Assembly (NCBI GenBank): GCA_947375085.1
Contig: CANCEQ010000010.1
Coordinates: 1-29,417, forward strand
Direction of reading: 5' to 3'
Source of the DNA: Flavobacteriales bacterium
GTDB taxonomy: Bacteria > Bacteroidota > Bacteroidia > Flavobacteriales > Crocinitomicaceae
DNA: 29,417 bases
Each line of letters opens with the position of its first letter. Positions within the stretch are counted from its first letter, which is position 1. The translations under genes and the position numbers were made by a program. Shown here piece after piece: positions 1 through 7,800 of the stretch. The notes under the pieces were generated by a model that was not told where the DNA came from, did no database searches, and saw only the letters and a program-made list of their open reading frames with translations.

Positions 1-94
1 TAATACAAACTTTTTTACCGAAATCAATACCTCTCATTGCTGCTGCATAACCTGCAGGACCGCCACCAATAACAATTAAATCAAACTTGTCCAT
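1..94 (-). CDS. lpdA: Dihydrolipoyl dehydrogenase, N-terminal fragment (gene runs off the window)
   Basis: Reading the minus strand from the ATG at 94-92 gives 31 residues, MDKFDLIVIGGGPAGYAAAM followed by RGIDFGKKVCI. The GGGPAG stretch is the FAD-binding Rossmann loop (GxGxxG), and the wording is typical of the E3 dihydrolipoyl dehydrogenase of 2-oxoacid dehydrogenase complexes. E3 reoxidises protein-bound dihydrolipoamide with FAD and NAD+ in the cytoplasm. Only the first 31 residues are present, so the CxxxxC redox disulfide and the rest of the enzyme cannot be seen. Another FAD pyridine nucleotide-disulfide oxidoreductase is possible, but the AAAMRGIDFGKKV run favours E3. A Bacteroidota-type -7 box lies 19 bases upstream of the start. 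Confidence 0.85.
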   Translation of the reverse strand, partial: MDKFDLIVIGGGPAGYAAAMRGIDFGKKVCI

Positions 95-113
95 GAAATG
101 TGTAAATTTGTAA

Positions 114-121
114 CAAATATA
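114..121 (-). promoter_or_regulatory. Putative -7 promoter box of lpdA
   Basis: On the minus strand this octamer reads TATATTTG, an exact match to the Bacteroidota sigma-ABfr -7 consensus TAnnTTTG. It would place transcription start near 109 and give a leader of about 15 bases before the ATG at 94. No clear -33 TTTG lies at the expected spacing, and the region is AT-rich, so a chance match is possible. Confidence 0.5.
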
Positions 122-184
122 ACAAACTATCCTTGAAAATTTTGATTATAAAATTGATTTTCAGGATAGATAAATTCATAAATA

Positions 185-670
185 ATGAAATATCAATCAG
201 ACATTGATAAGGCGATTGTAAATAAGAAAGAGATAGAAAAGTCTCTACAACGGTTTAAAAAAAAGAAGCCAAAATTTGTAGATGAAATATTTGAAGACTT
301 ACACAATAAAGCATTTAAATCGATTGACTGTTTGAGTTGTGCAAATTGCTGTAAAACAACAAGTCCAATTTTTAGAGATGTTGATATTAAGCGAATCGCG
401 AAGCGCTTTAGAGTGAATGAAATGCAATTTATTTCGACTTATTTACGAATGGATGAAGAAAGAGATTATGTACTTAAAACTTCTCCTTGCGCTTTTTTAG
501 GTGCTGATAATAAATGTGATATTTATGAAGACCGACCATTGGCTTGTCGTGAATACCCGCACACAAATAGAAAAAACATGTTTCAAATTTTAGAGCTGAC
601 ACGTAAGAATTCAGAAATTTGTCCTGCAGTTGCGAGAATTGTTGAGGAGATTACAGAAAAACATCCTTGA
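185..670 (+). CDS. YkgJ-type cysteine-cluster (putative zinc/iron-chelating) protein
   Basis: The 161-residue soluble protein carries the YkgJ/Fe-S-cluster-like signature. C49, C52, C55 and C56 form CxxCxxCC, followed by C102, C111 and C121 in the context CAFL...CDIYEDRPLACREYP, and a further C146. Family members are annotated as metal-chelating (zinc or iron-sulfur) proteins, but no reaction is established. The N-terminal 45 residues are lysine/glutamate rich and probably helical. There is no signal peptide, so a cytoplasmic location is inferred. It is divergent from lpdA with 90 bases between the starts, and no convincing Shine-Dalgarno sits in front of the ATG. The family call rests on the cysteine pattern; the function is unknown. 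Confidence 0.8.
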   Translation: MKYQSDIDKAIVNKKEIEKSLQRFKKKKPKFVDEIFEDLHNKAFKSIDCLSCANCCKTTSPIFRDVDIKRIAKRFRVNEMQFISTYLRMDEERDYVLKTSPCAFLGADNKCDIYEDRPLACREYPHTNRKNMFQILELTRKNSEICPAVARIVEEITEKHP

Positions 671-764
671 TTGAGTTTGGTTCCGTTTAAAAAAATACAA
701 AATCATTAGGATTTAAAAATAATTTAAAATAATTTAGCTAATCGGATATGTCTGAATCTAGTCT

Positions 765-1346
765 ATGGAGTTAAAAGAAAATAGTACAATTCATCTTGTG
801 AAAAATTACTTTAACGAGTATTTGACTTCGTATAAAACGGAGAATAATAGGTCGATTGTAATTTCTCATTGTGGTACTTTTTCTCAAGATTTAATAAATA
901 GTTTAGTCGTTCGAAATGAAGAATTAATGAAGTCTTCAGGAGATAAAAAAGCAATTGTAAAACGTGCTTTTTCTATTTTAATTGAAGGATTACAGAATAT
1001 TCGAATTCACGGAGGTTCAGATGATCAAGGAGATCAATTAAGTTTTTTAATAGTTGCGAAAGAAACAGATCGTTATTGTTTGAATTTTGGGAATTTAGTT
1101 GATAATTCAATTATTAATTTGATTATAAGTCAGATAGAAAAGTTGAATCTGATGAATATTGATGAAGTCAAAGAATTATATACTTCCGTATTAACAGAAA
1201 GTGGATTTTCAGAAAAGGGTGGGGCAGGATTAGGTTTTATAACTATGAAAATGAAATCGCATGCTAAATTAAACTACTCGATTTTACCTTTGGATGATCA
1301 ATTGTCATTATTTTCTTTGGAAATATTATTAGAAAGAGAACTTTAA
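765..1346 (+). CDS. SiaB-like GHKL-fold protein kinase (DUF6272 type), orphan
   Basis: This 193-residue protein has features of a small histidine-kinase-like ATPase. An N-box-like ILIEGLQNIRIHG (residues 71-83; E74, N78) is followed by a glycine-rich KGGAGLGFITMKMKS (residues 151-165), the ATP-lid G-box. The overall layout matches SiaB-family kinases. In Pseudomonas, SiaB phosphorylates SiaC and SiaA reverses this, controlling the diguanylate cyclase SiaD. Here no SiaC (DUF1987), PP2C phosphatase or cyclase gene is adjacent, so the partner is unknown. No membrane segments or signal peptide are visible. The gene is followed after 54 bases by a small Cys-rich ORF and then a SUI1 gene on the same strand. 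Family assignment is from motif memory; the substrate is not predictable. Confidence 0.7.
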   Translation: MELKENSTIHLVKNYFNEYLTSYKTENNRSIVISHCGTFSQDLINSLVVRNEELMKSSGDKKAIVKRAFSILIEGLQNIRIHGGSDDQGDQLSFLIVAKETDRYCLNFGNLVDNSIINLIISQIEKLNLMNIDEVKELYTSVLTESGFSEKGGAGLGFITMKMKSHAKLNYSILPLDDQLSLFSLEILLEREL

Positions 1347-1380
1347 TCATTTTTAATTTCAGAATTTCTAGTTATTTTCG

Positions 1381-1397
1381 TTTAGAATAATTCTAAA
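1381..1397. promoter_or_regulatory. 17-bp perfect palindrome just upstream of the small Cys-rich ORF
   Basis: TTTAGAAT-A-ATTCTAAA has two perfect 8-base arms around a single base. It ends 3 bases before the ATG at 1401 and 35 bases after the stop of the SiaB-like gene. It could be a dimeric repressor operator or a short mRNA hairpin. It has no T-tract, so it is not a convincing terminator. It is AT-rich, so chance is not excluded. Confidence 0.35.
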
Positions 1398-1400
1398 TAA

Positions 1401-1535
1401 ATGAAAACAGAAGCTTTTTCAAAGGATCAAATATATTGTTTGCAAATCTGCTCAAACGAATTAGCGAATAAGAAAAAGTGCTGTAAAAAGTATAAAAAGA
1501 ATGGGGTGTATTGCAAAAAGTGCCCTAAAAAATAA
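1401..1535 (+). CDS. Small Cys/Lys-rich protein (44 aa), unknown function
   Basis: The ATG at 1401 opens a 44-codon frame ending at TAA 1533-1535. The product has six cysteines (C13, C17, C27, C28, C38, C41) arranged CxxxC, CC and CxxC, and about a third of its residues are lysine, with a C-terminal CKKCPKK. This pattern suggests a cytoplasmic metal-binding or nucleic-acid-binding micro-protein. I do not recognise a named family. It lies on the same strand between the SiaB-like gene (54-base gap) and the SUI1 gene (32-base gap), which supports co-transcription with SUI1. The non-random composition argues it is a real gene despite its length; no ribosome-binding site supports the start. Confidence 0.6.
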   Translation: MKTEAFSKDQIYCLQICSNELANKKKCCKKYKKNGVYCKKCPKK

Positions 1536-1567
1536 TTCAAATTTAGTATCCATATTAATTATTTGAC

Positions 1568-1921
1568 ATGGCTAAAAAATCAAAATCAGACAGAATTAAT
1601 GTAGTGTATTCTACAAATCCAAACTTTAGTTACGAGAGTGAAGAAGAAGAGGAATTTGAAACACTGCCTAAAAATCATCAAAAGATGTATGTTTCAATCG
1701 ATCGTAAGCAAAGAGCAGGGAAAGAAGTGACTTTGGTTGAAGGTTTTATAGGTTCTGATGATGATTTAAAAGAGTTAGGTAAACTACTAAAAACCAAATG
1801 CGGTGGAGGCGGTACGGCTAAAGATGGCGAAATAATGGTACAAGGAAATTTTAAAGATAAAATTTTCGATATTCTAGTAAAAGACGGTTATACTCAAACC
1901 AAGAAAAAAGGAGGAAATTGA
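1568..1921 (+). CDS. SUI1/eIF1-like translation factor (YciH family)
   Basis: The 117-residue protein has an acidic, variable N-terminus (SEEEEEFETL near residues 24-33) and a C-terminal SUI1 domain. Recognisable blocks are RKQRAGKEVTLVEGF (residues 46-60) and KTKCGGGGTAKDGEIMVQGN (75-94), the latter being the hallmark glycine loop. It ends in a lysine tail, TKKKGGN. Bacterial SUI1 proteins resemble eukaryotic eIF1 and bind the small ribosomal subunit. E. coli YciH is linked to start-site discrimination and stress inhibition of initiation. A cytoplasmic ribosome-associated role is inferred. It probably shares a transcript with the 44-residue Cys-rich ORF just upstream. Its role may be of particular interest because starts in this genome lack Shine-Dalgarno sequences. 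Confidence 0.85.
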   Translation: MAKKSKSDRINVVYSTNPNFSYESEEEEEFETLPKNHQKMYVSIDRKQRAGKEVTLVEGFIGSDDDLKELGKLLKTKCGGGGTAKDGEIMVQGNFKDKIFDILVKDGYTQTKKKGGN

Positions 1922-2120
1922 ATTGCTAATGTAATTCAAATGATTCTTGTTAACGACTTTCATAAGTTTTTCATTTCTAGATATCGAAGGAGTAAAAAGC
2001 AAAAAAAGAAATCTTATTTGACAATTATAGGTTATTATGTATAATTAATTATTTATAACGAATCATTCTTTATGTGTTAATTATTGAGTGAGTGGTAAAG
2101 TTATTAATTATTATTTTTCA

Positions 2121-2128
2121 TAGTTTTG
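2121..2128 (+). promoter_or_regulatory. Putative -7 promoter box of the LRR gene
   Basis: TAGTTTTG matches TAnnTTTG exactly and lies 22 bases before the ATG at 2151, predicting a leader of about 17 bases. No -33 TTTG is visible at the normal spacing. The 228-base gap before the gene holds nothing else I can support. Confidence 0.4.
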
Positions 2129-2150
2129 AGTTTCATTAACTTAATTACTT

Positions 2151-3533
2151 ATGAAAACACTTATACTTTCGATAGCACTTATTTTTTTAGCGAACTTAAA
2201 TGCTCAAATTGTAAATATTCCAAACGCTAATTTTAAAGCTTATTTACTTGGAAATGATTTGATTAACTTAAATCATGATGCCGAAATACAAGTAAGTGAA
2301 GCGTCTGTTTTTACAGGAGTTATTGATTGCAGAAATCTAGGTATAACTGATCTTACAGGTTTAGAAGCATTTATTGCTTTGACGATATTAAAATGTAGTG
2401 ACAATCAACTAACATCTTTGGATATTTCTCATAATACAGCTTTAACTCATTTGAATTGTCATTATAACCAATTAACATCTTTGGATTTGTCTCAAAATAC
2501 CCTTTTAAGCATTTTGGACTGTGTTTCTAACCCGCTAAATAATTTAGACGTTTCACATAATACAGCTTTAGCTTTTTTGAATTGTTCTAATACCCAGTTA
2601 AGCTCTTTTGATGTGTCTAATAATACTGTTTTAACTTTTTTGAGTTGTAGCTATAATCAATTAACTTCTTTAGATGTATCTCATAATTCTATTTTGGATA
2701 CATTGGATTGTCATGATAATAAACTAATATCTTTAGACGTGTCGCACAATACTATTTTGAGTTCTTTGAATTGTACATCAAACGATCTAACTTCATTGGA
2801 CATTTCTCACAATACTTCTTTAGTTAGTTTGGGATGTTATAATAACCAAATACTCTCACTAGATTTGGCTCATAATCCTTTATTAACTCATTTGAGTTGT
2901 GATGGTAATAAACTAACCACTTTGGATGTCTCTCATAATGCTGATTTAATTTATTTTGCTTGCAGTTATAATCAACTAACTTCATTAGATGTATCTAATA
3001 ATTCAGCTTTAATTGATTTGAGTTGTAGTGGTAACCAATTAACATCTTTAGATGTTTCTCATAATTCTTTATTAAATACGTTGTATTGTGCTAGCAATAA
3101 ACTTGAATGCTTGAATGTTAAAAATGGAAATAATACCAATTTAATTTCTTTTGATGCGAAAAGTAATACCAACCTCGCCTGTGTTGAAGTTGATGATGTG
3201 TCTTGGTCAATTTTACATTGGACTGATTCTATACAGGTTCAAACTTCATTTAGTACAAATTGCAACTGTTTTGCAGGTTTAATAAATATTGAATCATCCA
3301 ATGCTGTAATCTATCCAAACCCAACAACTAACATTTTACATCTCCAAACCTCGGTTCAAAATAACTCAATTCAAATAAAGGATATAAATGGTAGAGAAGT
3401 CTATAATCAATCATATCTTTCAGGAAATATTGAAATTGATTTGAATAGGTATGCGATAAGAGGGATTTATTTTGTTAGTATATTAGATGAAAATGAAGCT
3501 TTGATTAAAACAGAAAAGGTGGTATTGGAATAA
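2151..3533 (+). CDS. Secreted leucine-rich-repeat protein with T9SS C-terminal sorting domain
   Basis: The 460-residue protein starts with a Sec signal peptide (MKTLILSIALIFLANLNAQ, cleavage expected near residue 18). Residues 20-86 form an N-terminal cap. Residues 87-317 hold eleven uninterrupted 21-residue leucine-rich repeats of the form LTSLDVSHNTxLxxLxC, with the cysteine at repeat position 17 in every copy. A degenerate repeat follows, LECLNVKNGNNTNL. The C-terminal part (about residues 381-460) begins AVIYPNPTTN and contains IQIKDINGREV and AIRGIYFV, the type A sorting domain recognised by the type IX secretion system. The protein is therefore expected to be exported across both membranes and anchored at or released from the cell surface. 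LRRs usually bind protein or glycan ligands; the partner is unknown. It appears to be a single-gene unit. Confidence 0.9.
   Translation: MKTLILSIALIFLANLNAQIVNIPNANFKAYLLGNDLINLNHDAEIQVSEASVFTGVIDCRNLGITDLTGLEAFIALTILKCSDNQLTSLDISHNTALTHLNCHYNQLTSLDLSQNTLLSILDCVSNPLNNLDVSHNTALAFLNCSNTQLSSFDVSNNTVLTFLSCSYNQLTSLDVSHNSILDTLDCHDNKLISLDVSHNTILSSLNCTSNDLTSLDISHNTSLVSLGCYNNQILSLDLAHNPLLTHLSCDGNKLTTLDVSHNADLIYFACSYNQLTSLDVSNNSALIDLSCSGNQLTSLDVSHNSLLNTLYCASNKLECLNVKNGNNTNLISFDAKSNTNLACVEVDDVSWSILHWTDSIQVQTSFSTNCNCFAGLINIESSNAVIYPNPTTNILHLQTSVQNNSIQIKDINGREVYNQSYLSGNIEIDLNRYAIRGIYFVSILDENEALIKTEKVVLE
2409..3101 (+). repeat. Eleven tandem 63-bp coding repeats (21-residue LRR units)
   Basis: The repeat array is exactly 11 x 63 bases, in frame, encoding LRR units with an invariant Asp at position 5 and Cys at position 17. 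Copies are diverged at the DNA level, with repeated words such as aatcaattaacatctttgga and cataatac. The array can expand or contract by slippage or recombination without shifting the frame. Confidence 0.9.
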
Positions 3534-3754
3534 AATTTTACAATTTCATTCTAAAAAAGTAGCTAACTAAAGTATTCTGCATAGGTATATGCAAATATAT
3601 ATCAATTGAAAATTTATATAAATATATACGTTTGAAGAGGAGTAGGTTGAAAACTAAATTTTGAAAGCACAAATTTTTATCGTAAATTCTGGTAATTAAC
3701 AATTCGCTCTGAAAAACAATATTTTTTTGTTACGAATTGAAGGCTTAGGTGTTC

Positions 3755-3762
3755 TAAATTTG
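3755..3762 (+). promoter_or_regulatory. Putative -7 box abutting the SirB1-like start
   Basis: TAAATTTG matches TAnnTTTG and ends only 4 bases before the ATG at 3767. A run ending TTTG (3726-3729) lies 25 bases upstream, slightly farther than the usual spacing. Transcription would start almost at the ATG, implying a leaderless mRNA. The rest of the 233-base gap from 3534 shows no gene; it has a small TGCATA/TATGCA inverted repeat near 3580-3595. Confidence 0.45.
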
Positions 3763-3766
3763 TATC

Positions 3767-4639
3767 ATGGCAAACAATGACTCCATATTAGCATTAATAA
3801 ACTTGATTGATGATCCAGATGAATCAATCTACGAACACATTCATGATCGTTTATTGAGTTATGGAGCAGAAGCCATTCCATATTTAGAAACTTCTTGGGA
3901 AGATCAAGATTTTGGTCTTTTATTTCAAAACCGAATAGAATCGTTGATTCATGAAATTCAGTTTGAAGAAACGAAAAGAAGATTAAAAGCTTGGAAAGAA
4001 TCCTCTACAAAAGATTTATTGACAGGAGCGATTGCGGTTGCTAAATATCAATATCCAGGTTTAGATGAAGCGAAAGTAAGAGCTCAAATCGAAGAAATTC
4101 AAAAGTCAGTTTGGTTAGAAATTAACAACAAACAGACAGCACTTGAAATCGTTCGCATTATCAATAAAGTGTTTTTTGGAATGTATCATTTTCAAGGAAA
4201 TGCCAAAACATTTCATTCTCCCTTAAATTCATACATCAATACAGTTCTTGAAACCAAAAAAGGAAATCCATTAAGTTTGAGTTTGATTTACAGTATCATA
4301 GCTCAAAATTTAAATATACCAATTTACGGTGTAAACTTGCCGAATCATTTTATTCTTGCTTATATGGACGAATATGCTGTCAATCAGTTTCTTCCAGATA
4401 ACAATGATTATGGTGTTTTGTTTTACATTAATCCATTCTCAAAAGGTAGTCTTTTTGGGATCGATGAAATAAAAGAATTTTTAGATGGTATAAACCAACC
4501 ACATTCAAGAGATTATTTTGAACCTTGTTCAAATACTTCCATCATTAAAAGAATGTTAACCAATTTAATTGCCTCATTCCAAGAAGTAGGTAACTCCGAA
4601 AAAGTGAATGAATTGATTGAATTGCGTGAGTTGTTTTAA
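3767..4639 (+). CDS. SirB1-type transglutaminase-like protein
   Basis: This 290-residue cytoplasmic protein matches the SirB1/Transglut_core2 family. The N-terminal half is helical with HEAT-like character (HDRLLSYGAEAIPYL near 26-40). The core follows with SPLNSYINTVLETKKGNPLS (residues 151-170), then LSLIYSIIAQ and GVNLPNHFILAY (188-199), including H194. The cysteine of true transglutaminases is not present at the expected place, where the residues are GNPLSLSLIY. As in relatives I recall, catalysis is therefore doubtful and a structural or binding role is more likely. Function in the family is poorly defined. The gene is convergent with dnaE, with the repeat-rich region 4642-4841 between them. 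No signal peptide or membrane segment is seen. Confidence 0.8.
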   Translation: MANNDSILALINLIDDPDESIYEHIHDRLLSYGAEAIPYLETSWEDQDFGLLFQNRIESLIHEIQFEETKRRLKAWKESSTKDLLTGAIAVAKYQYPGLDEAKVRAQIEEIQKSVWLEINNKQTALEIVRIINKVFFGMYHFQGNAKTFHSPLNSYINTVLETKKGNPLSLSLIYSIIAQNLNIPIYGVNLPNHFILAYMDEYAVNQFLPDNNDYGVLFYINPFSKGSLFGIDEIKEFLDGINQPHSRDYFEPCSNTSIIKRMLTNLIASFQEVGNSEKVNELIELRELF

Positions 4640-4641
4640 GG

Positions 4642-4841
4642 TTTAACCACAGAGTACACCGAGTTTTTCACGGAGTAACACGGAGTTTTTTCTGTTGAAT
4701 TAGAAATAATTGATTTTTTTACGGTGTAACAAAGAGTTTTTTTAAAATTCAAAAGGAAACAACTTAATATTTTTAAAAATAAAAAACTCTGTGAACCACT
4801 GTGCTTTCCTCCTTTAAAACTCTGTGGTTAAAAAAACTCCG
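4642..4841. repeat. Intergenic array of CACRGAGTTTTT-like words in both orientations
   Basis: Between the convergent SirB1-like and dnaE genes lies a run of related words. On the plus strand: accacagagt, acaccgagttttt, cacggagt, acacggagttttt and acaaagagttttt. The same words return on the minus strand (aaaaaactctgtg at 4781-4793, aaaactctgtggtt, aaaaaactccg). The outer copies form a perfect 14-base inverted repeat, TTTAACCACAGAGT (4642-4655) against ACTCTGTGGTTAAA (4819-4832). CGGAGTTTTTT (4681-4691) pairs with AAAAAACTCCG (4831-4841). No ORF is present. It may act as a bidirectional end structure or be a dispersed repeat family. Confidence 0.75.
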
Positions 4842-4854
4842 TAGTTTAAAAACT

Positions 4855-7800
4855 TTACTTAATCTCAAACTCCAAATTAAATTTCTTTAAATCGTTAAAT
4901 AATTGATTATTAGGATCTATCTTAATCGATTTTGAAGGCATTTTTACCTCAACACCGTCTAATCCATCATAAATGGTAAAATGTAAAGTGCAATTACCCT
5001 CATGTGCTAACAGCAATTTATTTAAATCTGCAATTAAGATTTGATCGATTGCTTTGGCATTGATTTTAATATGTAAACTATTCGCTCGTTGTTCACGCAA
5101 TCCTTGAAGCATATCGATTGAATGAATCACAAATTCTAATTCAGATCTTCTCGGCGGGACTTCAATTCTACCTTTAATCGCTAAAAAGGCTCCAGGAGTT
5201 AGAAAGTGTTTGAATTTCAAATAGTTTTCTCTCCAAAGGAATAATTTATATGAATCGGTATAATCTTCAATTACCAATGTTCCAAAAGGATCTCCATTTT
5301 TAGTGAAACGATGCTCTGCATCAGAAACGGTAGCAGCAACTAATAAGTCACGATTTTTATTCGCATCCATATCGTTTAGCATTCCGATATTACCGTTACA
5401 AAACGATTCAATTTCTACTCTGAAATCATCTAAAGGATGTCCCGAAATAAAAATCCCAATAACATCTTTTTCGCGATTCAATTTGTAAATGCTTCCCCAT
5501 TCTTCCGCTTTTGGAATTTCAGGTTCTGGCATTTTAGTTCCAGTTGATTCTCCAAACATCGAAACTTGTGAAGAGTTCTCACTCTCTTGAAAACTAGCTC
5601 CAAATTTCATTACGTTTTCTAGAAACAATCTTCCGTTACTGTCTTCTTTGAAATATTGTGCTCTGTGAATGTTTTTGAATCCATCAAAACCACCAGCATA
5701 TGCTAAACTTTCGAATGCTTTTTTAGTACAGATACGAAGGTTGACACGTTTCGAAAATTCAAAAATAGAAAGGTAAGGTCCGTTTTCATTTCGCTCATTG
5801 ATTACAGCATCAACTGGCGCACTTCCCATTCCTTTTATAGCACCTAAACCAAAACGAATCGCTCCTTCTTTGTTCACCGTAAAATGATAATTCGATTCAT
5901 TAACATCTGGGCCAAGTACAGGAACCCCCATGCGTTTACATTCTTCCATGAAAAATGTAACCTGCTTGATGTCGTTCATGTTGTTACTCAACACCGATGC
6001 CATGTATTCAGCAGGGTGATTCGCTTTTAAATAGGCTGTTTGATAAGCAATCCAAGCATAACAAGTTGAGTGAGATTTGTTGAAGGCATAAGAGGCAAAA
6101 GCTTCCCAGTCTTTCCAAATCTTTTCTAGTTTTGTAACATCGTGCCCTTTTTCTTTTCCTTTTTCTAAGAAAGAAGGCTTCATTTTATCAAGCGTCGGTC
6201 GGTCTTTTTTACCCATCGCTTTTCTCAAGGTATCGGCTTCACCTTTTGTAAAACCAGCTAACTTTTGAGAAAGCAACATTACTTGCTCTTGATAAACGGT
6301 AATCCCGTAAGTTTCTTTTAAGTATTCTTCGCAATCGTCGACATCATATACAATTTCTTCAGTCCCATGTTTACGTTTAATAAAAGAAGGAATGTAAGCA
6401 ATCGGACCAGGACGGTACAAGGCATTCATGGCAATTAAATCCGCAAAAACAGTCGGTTTTAATTCACGCATGTATTTTTGCATTCCGGGTGACTCATATT
6501 GGAAAATACCAACCGTTTCACCTCTTTGGAATAATTCGTATGTAGCAACATCGTCAACAGGGAAGTCGTCTGGAACTAAATCGATTCCAGCTCTTTGCTT
6601 CACATTGTTAACAGCATGTTTGATTAATGTTAATGTTTTAAGACCTAAAAAGTCCATTTTTAGAAGTCCTGCAGATTCAGCAACCGAGTTATCGTATTGC
6701 GTACAATACATATCAGAATCTTTCGCCAAGGCTACAGGGACATAATCAGTTATGTCTCCAGGAGTAATAATGACACCACAAGCATGAATACCCGTATTTC
6801 TTACAGAACCTTCAATTTTTCTAGCTTGATTTAAAACTCTACTAGTTAGATCGTTACCGTTTGAAATCGCTTTTAACTCATTCGCTTTATTTATATCCTC
6901 TTGGTTATTGTTGAAACGTTCAGCAATTTCTAAATCAGAGAATTTAAATAGTTTTGCAAGCGAAATATCAGGCACTAATTTAGCCAATCTATCTGCTTCA
7001 GAAAGCGGTAAATCCATCACCCTTGAAGCATCACGAATAGCTGATTTAGCGGCCATTGTTCCGTAAGTAATAATTTGGGCAACTTGATTCGCACCATATT
7101 TTTGAATTACCCATTCAATTACACGACCACGACCCTCATCATCAAAATCGATATCGATATCGGGCATCGATACACGGTCTGGATTAAGGAAACGCTCAAA
7201 AAGGAGATCGTAACGGATAGGATCAACATTTGTAATCCCTGTACAATAGGCAACAACAGAACCAGCAGCCGAACCACGTCCTGGTCCTACAGAAACTCCC
7301 ATGTCACGTGCTGCTTGACAGAAATCCTGTACAATCAAAAAGTAACCAGGATAACCTGTTTTAGCAACGGTAGCTAATTCAAAATCAATACGTTCTCTAA
7401 TTTCTTCTGTGATTTCAGGATAACGTTTATTTGCACCAACATAGGTTAAATGACGTAGGTAATTATTCTCACCACGTTTTCCACCATCAACGTCATCTTC
7501 AGGGTCTTTGAATTCATCAGGAATGTCGTAAGCAGGCAAAAGTACATCACGGGCCAATCCATAATGTTCACATTTATCGACTATTTCTTGAGTTGACTCA
7601 ATCGCTTCTGGTAAGTCAAGGAATATTTCCTTCATTTCGTCACTCGACTTGAAGTAATATTCTTGATTATCAAGACCATATCTAAAACCTCTTCCACGAC
7701 CTTTAGGAGTAGAAACCAATTCGTTATCTTTCACACACAACAAAACATCGTGTGATTCAGAATCTATTTTTTCTGCGTAATAGGTATTGTTAGAAGCAAC

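Noticed and set aside
1940..2044. 34-codon plus-strand ORF (MILVNDFHKF... ending GYYV) after SUI1
   Set aside because: Very short, no recognisable motif, AT-rich context and no promoter; composition does not stand out as the 44-residue Cys-rich ORF does.
2409..3101. Regular 63-bp repeats as a possible CRISPR-like array
   Set aside because: The repeats are contiguous, in frame, diverged and encode LRR units; there are no spacers.
6428..6745. 105-codon plus-strand ORF opposite dnaE
   Set aside because: Shadow of the conserved dnaE polymerase core; no independent motif. The same applies to the other frames opposite dnaE, accC, tamB and acn.
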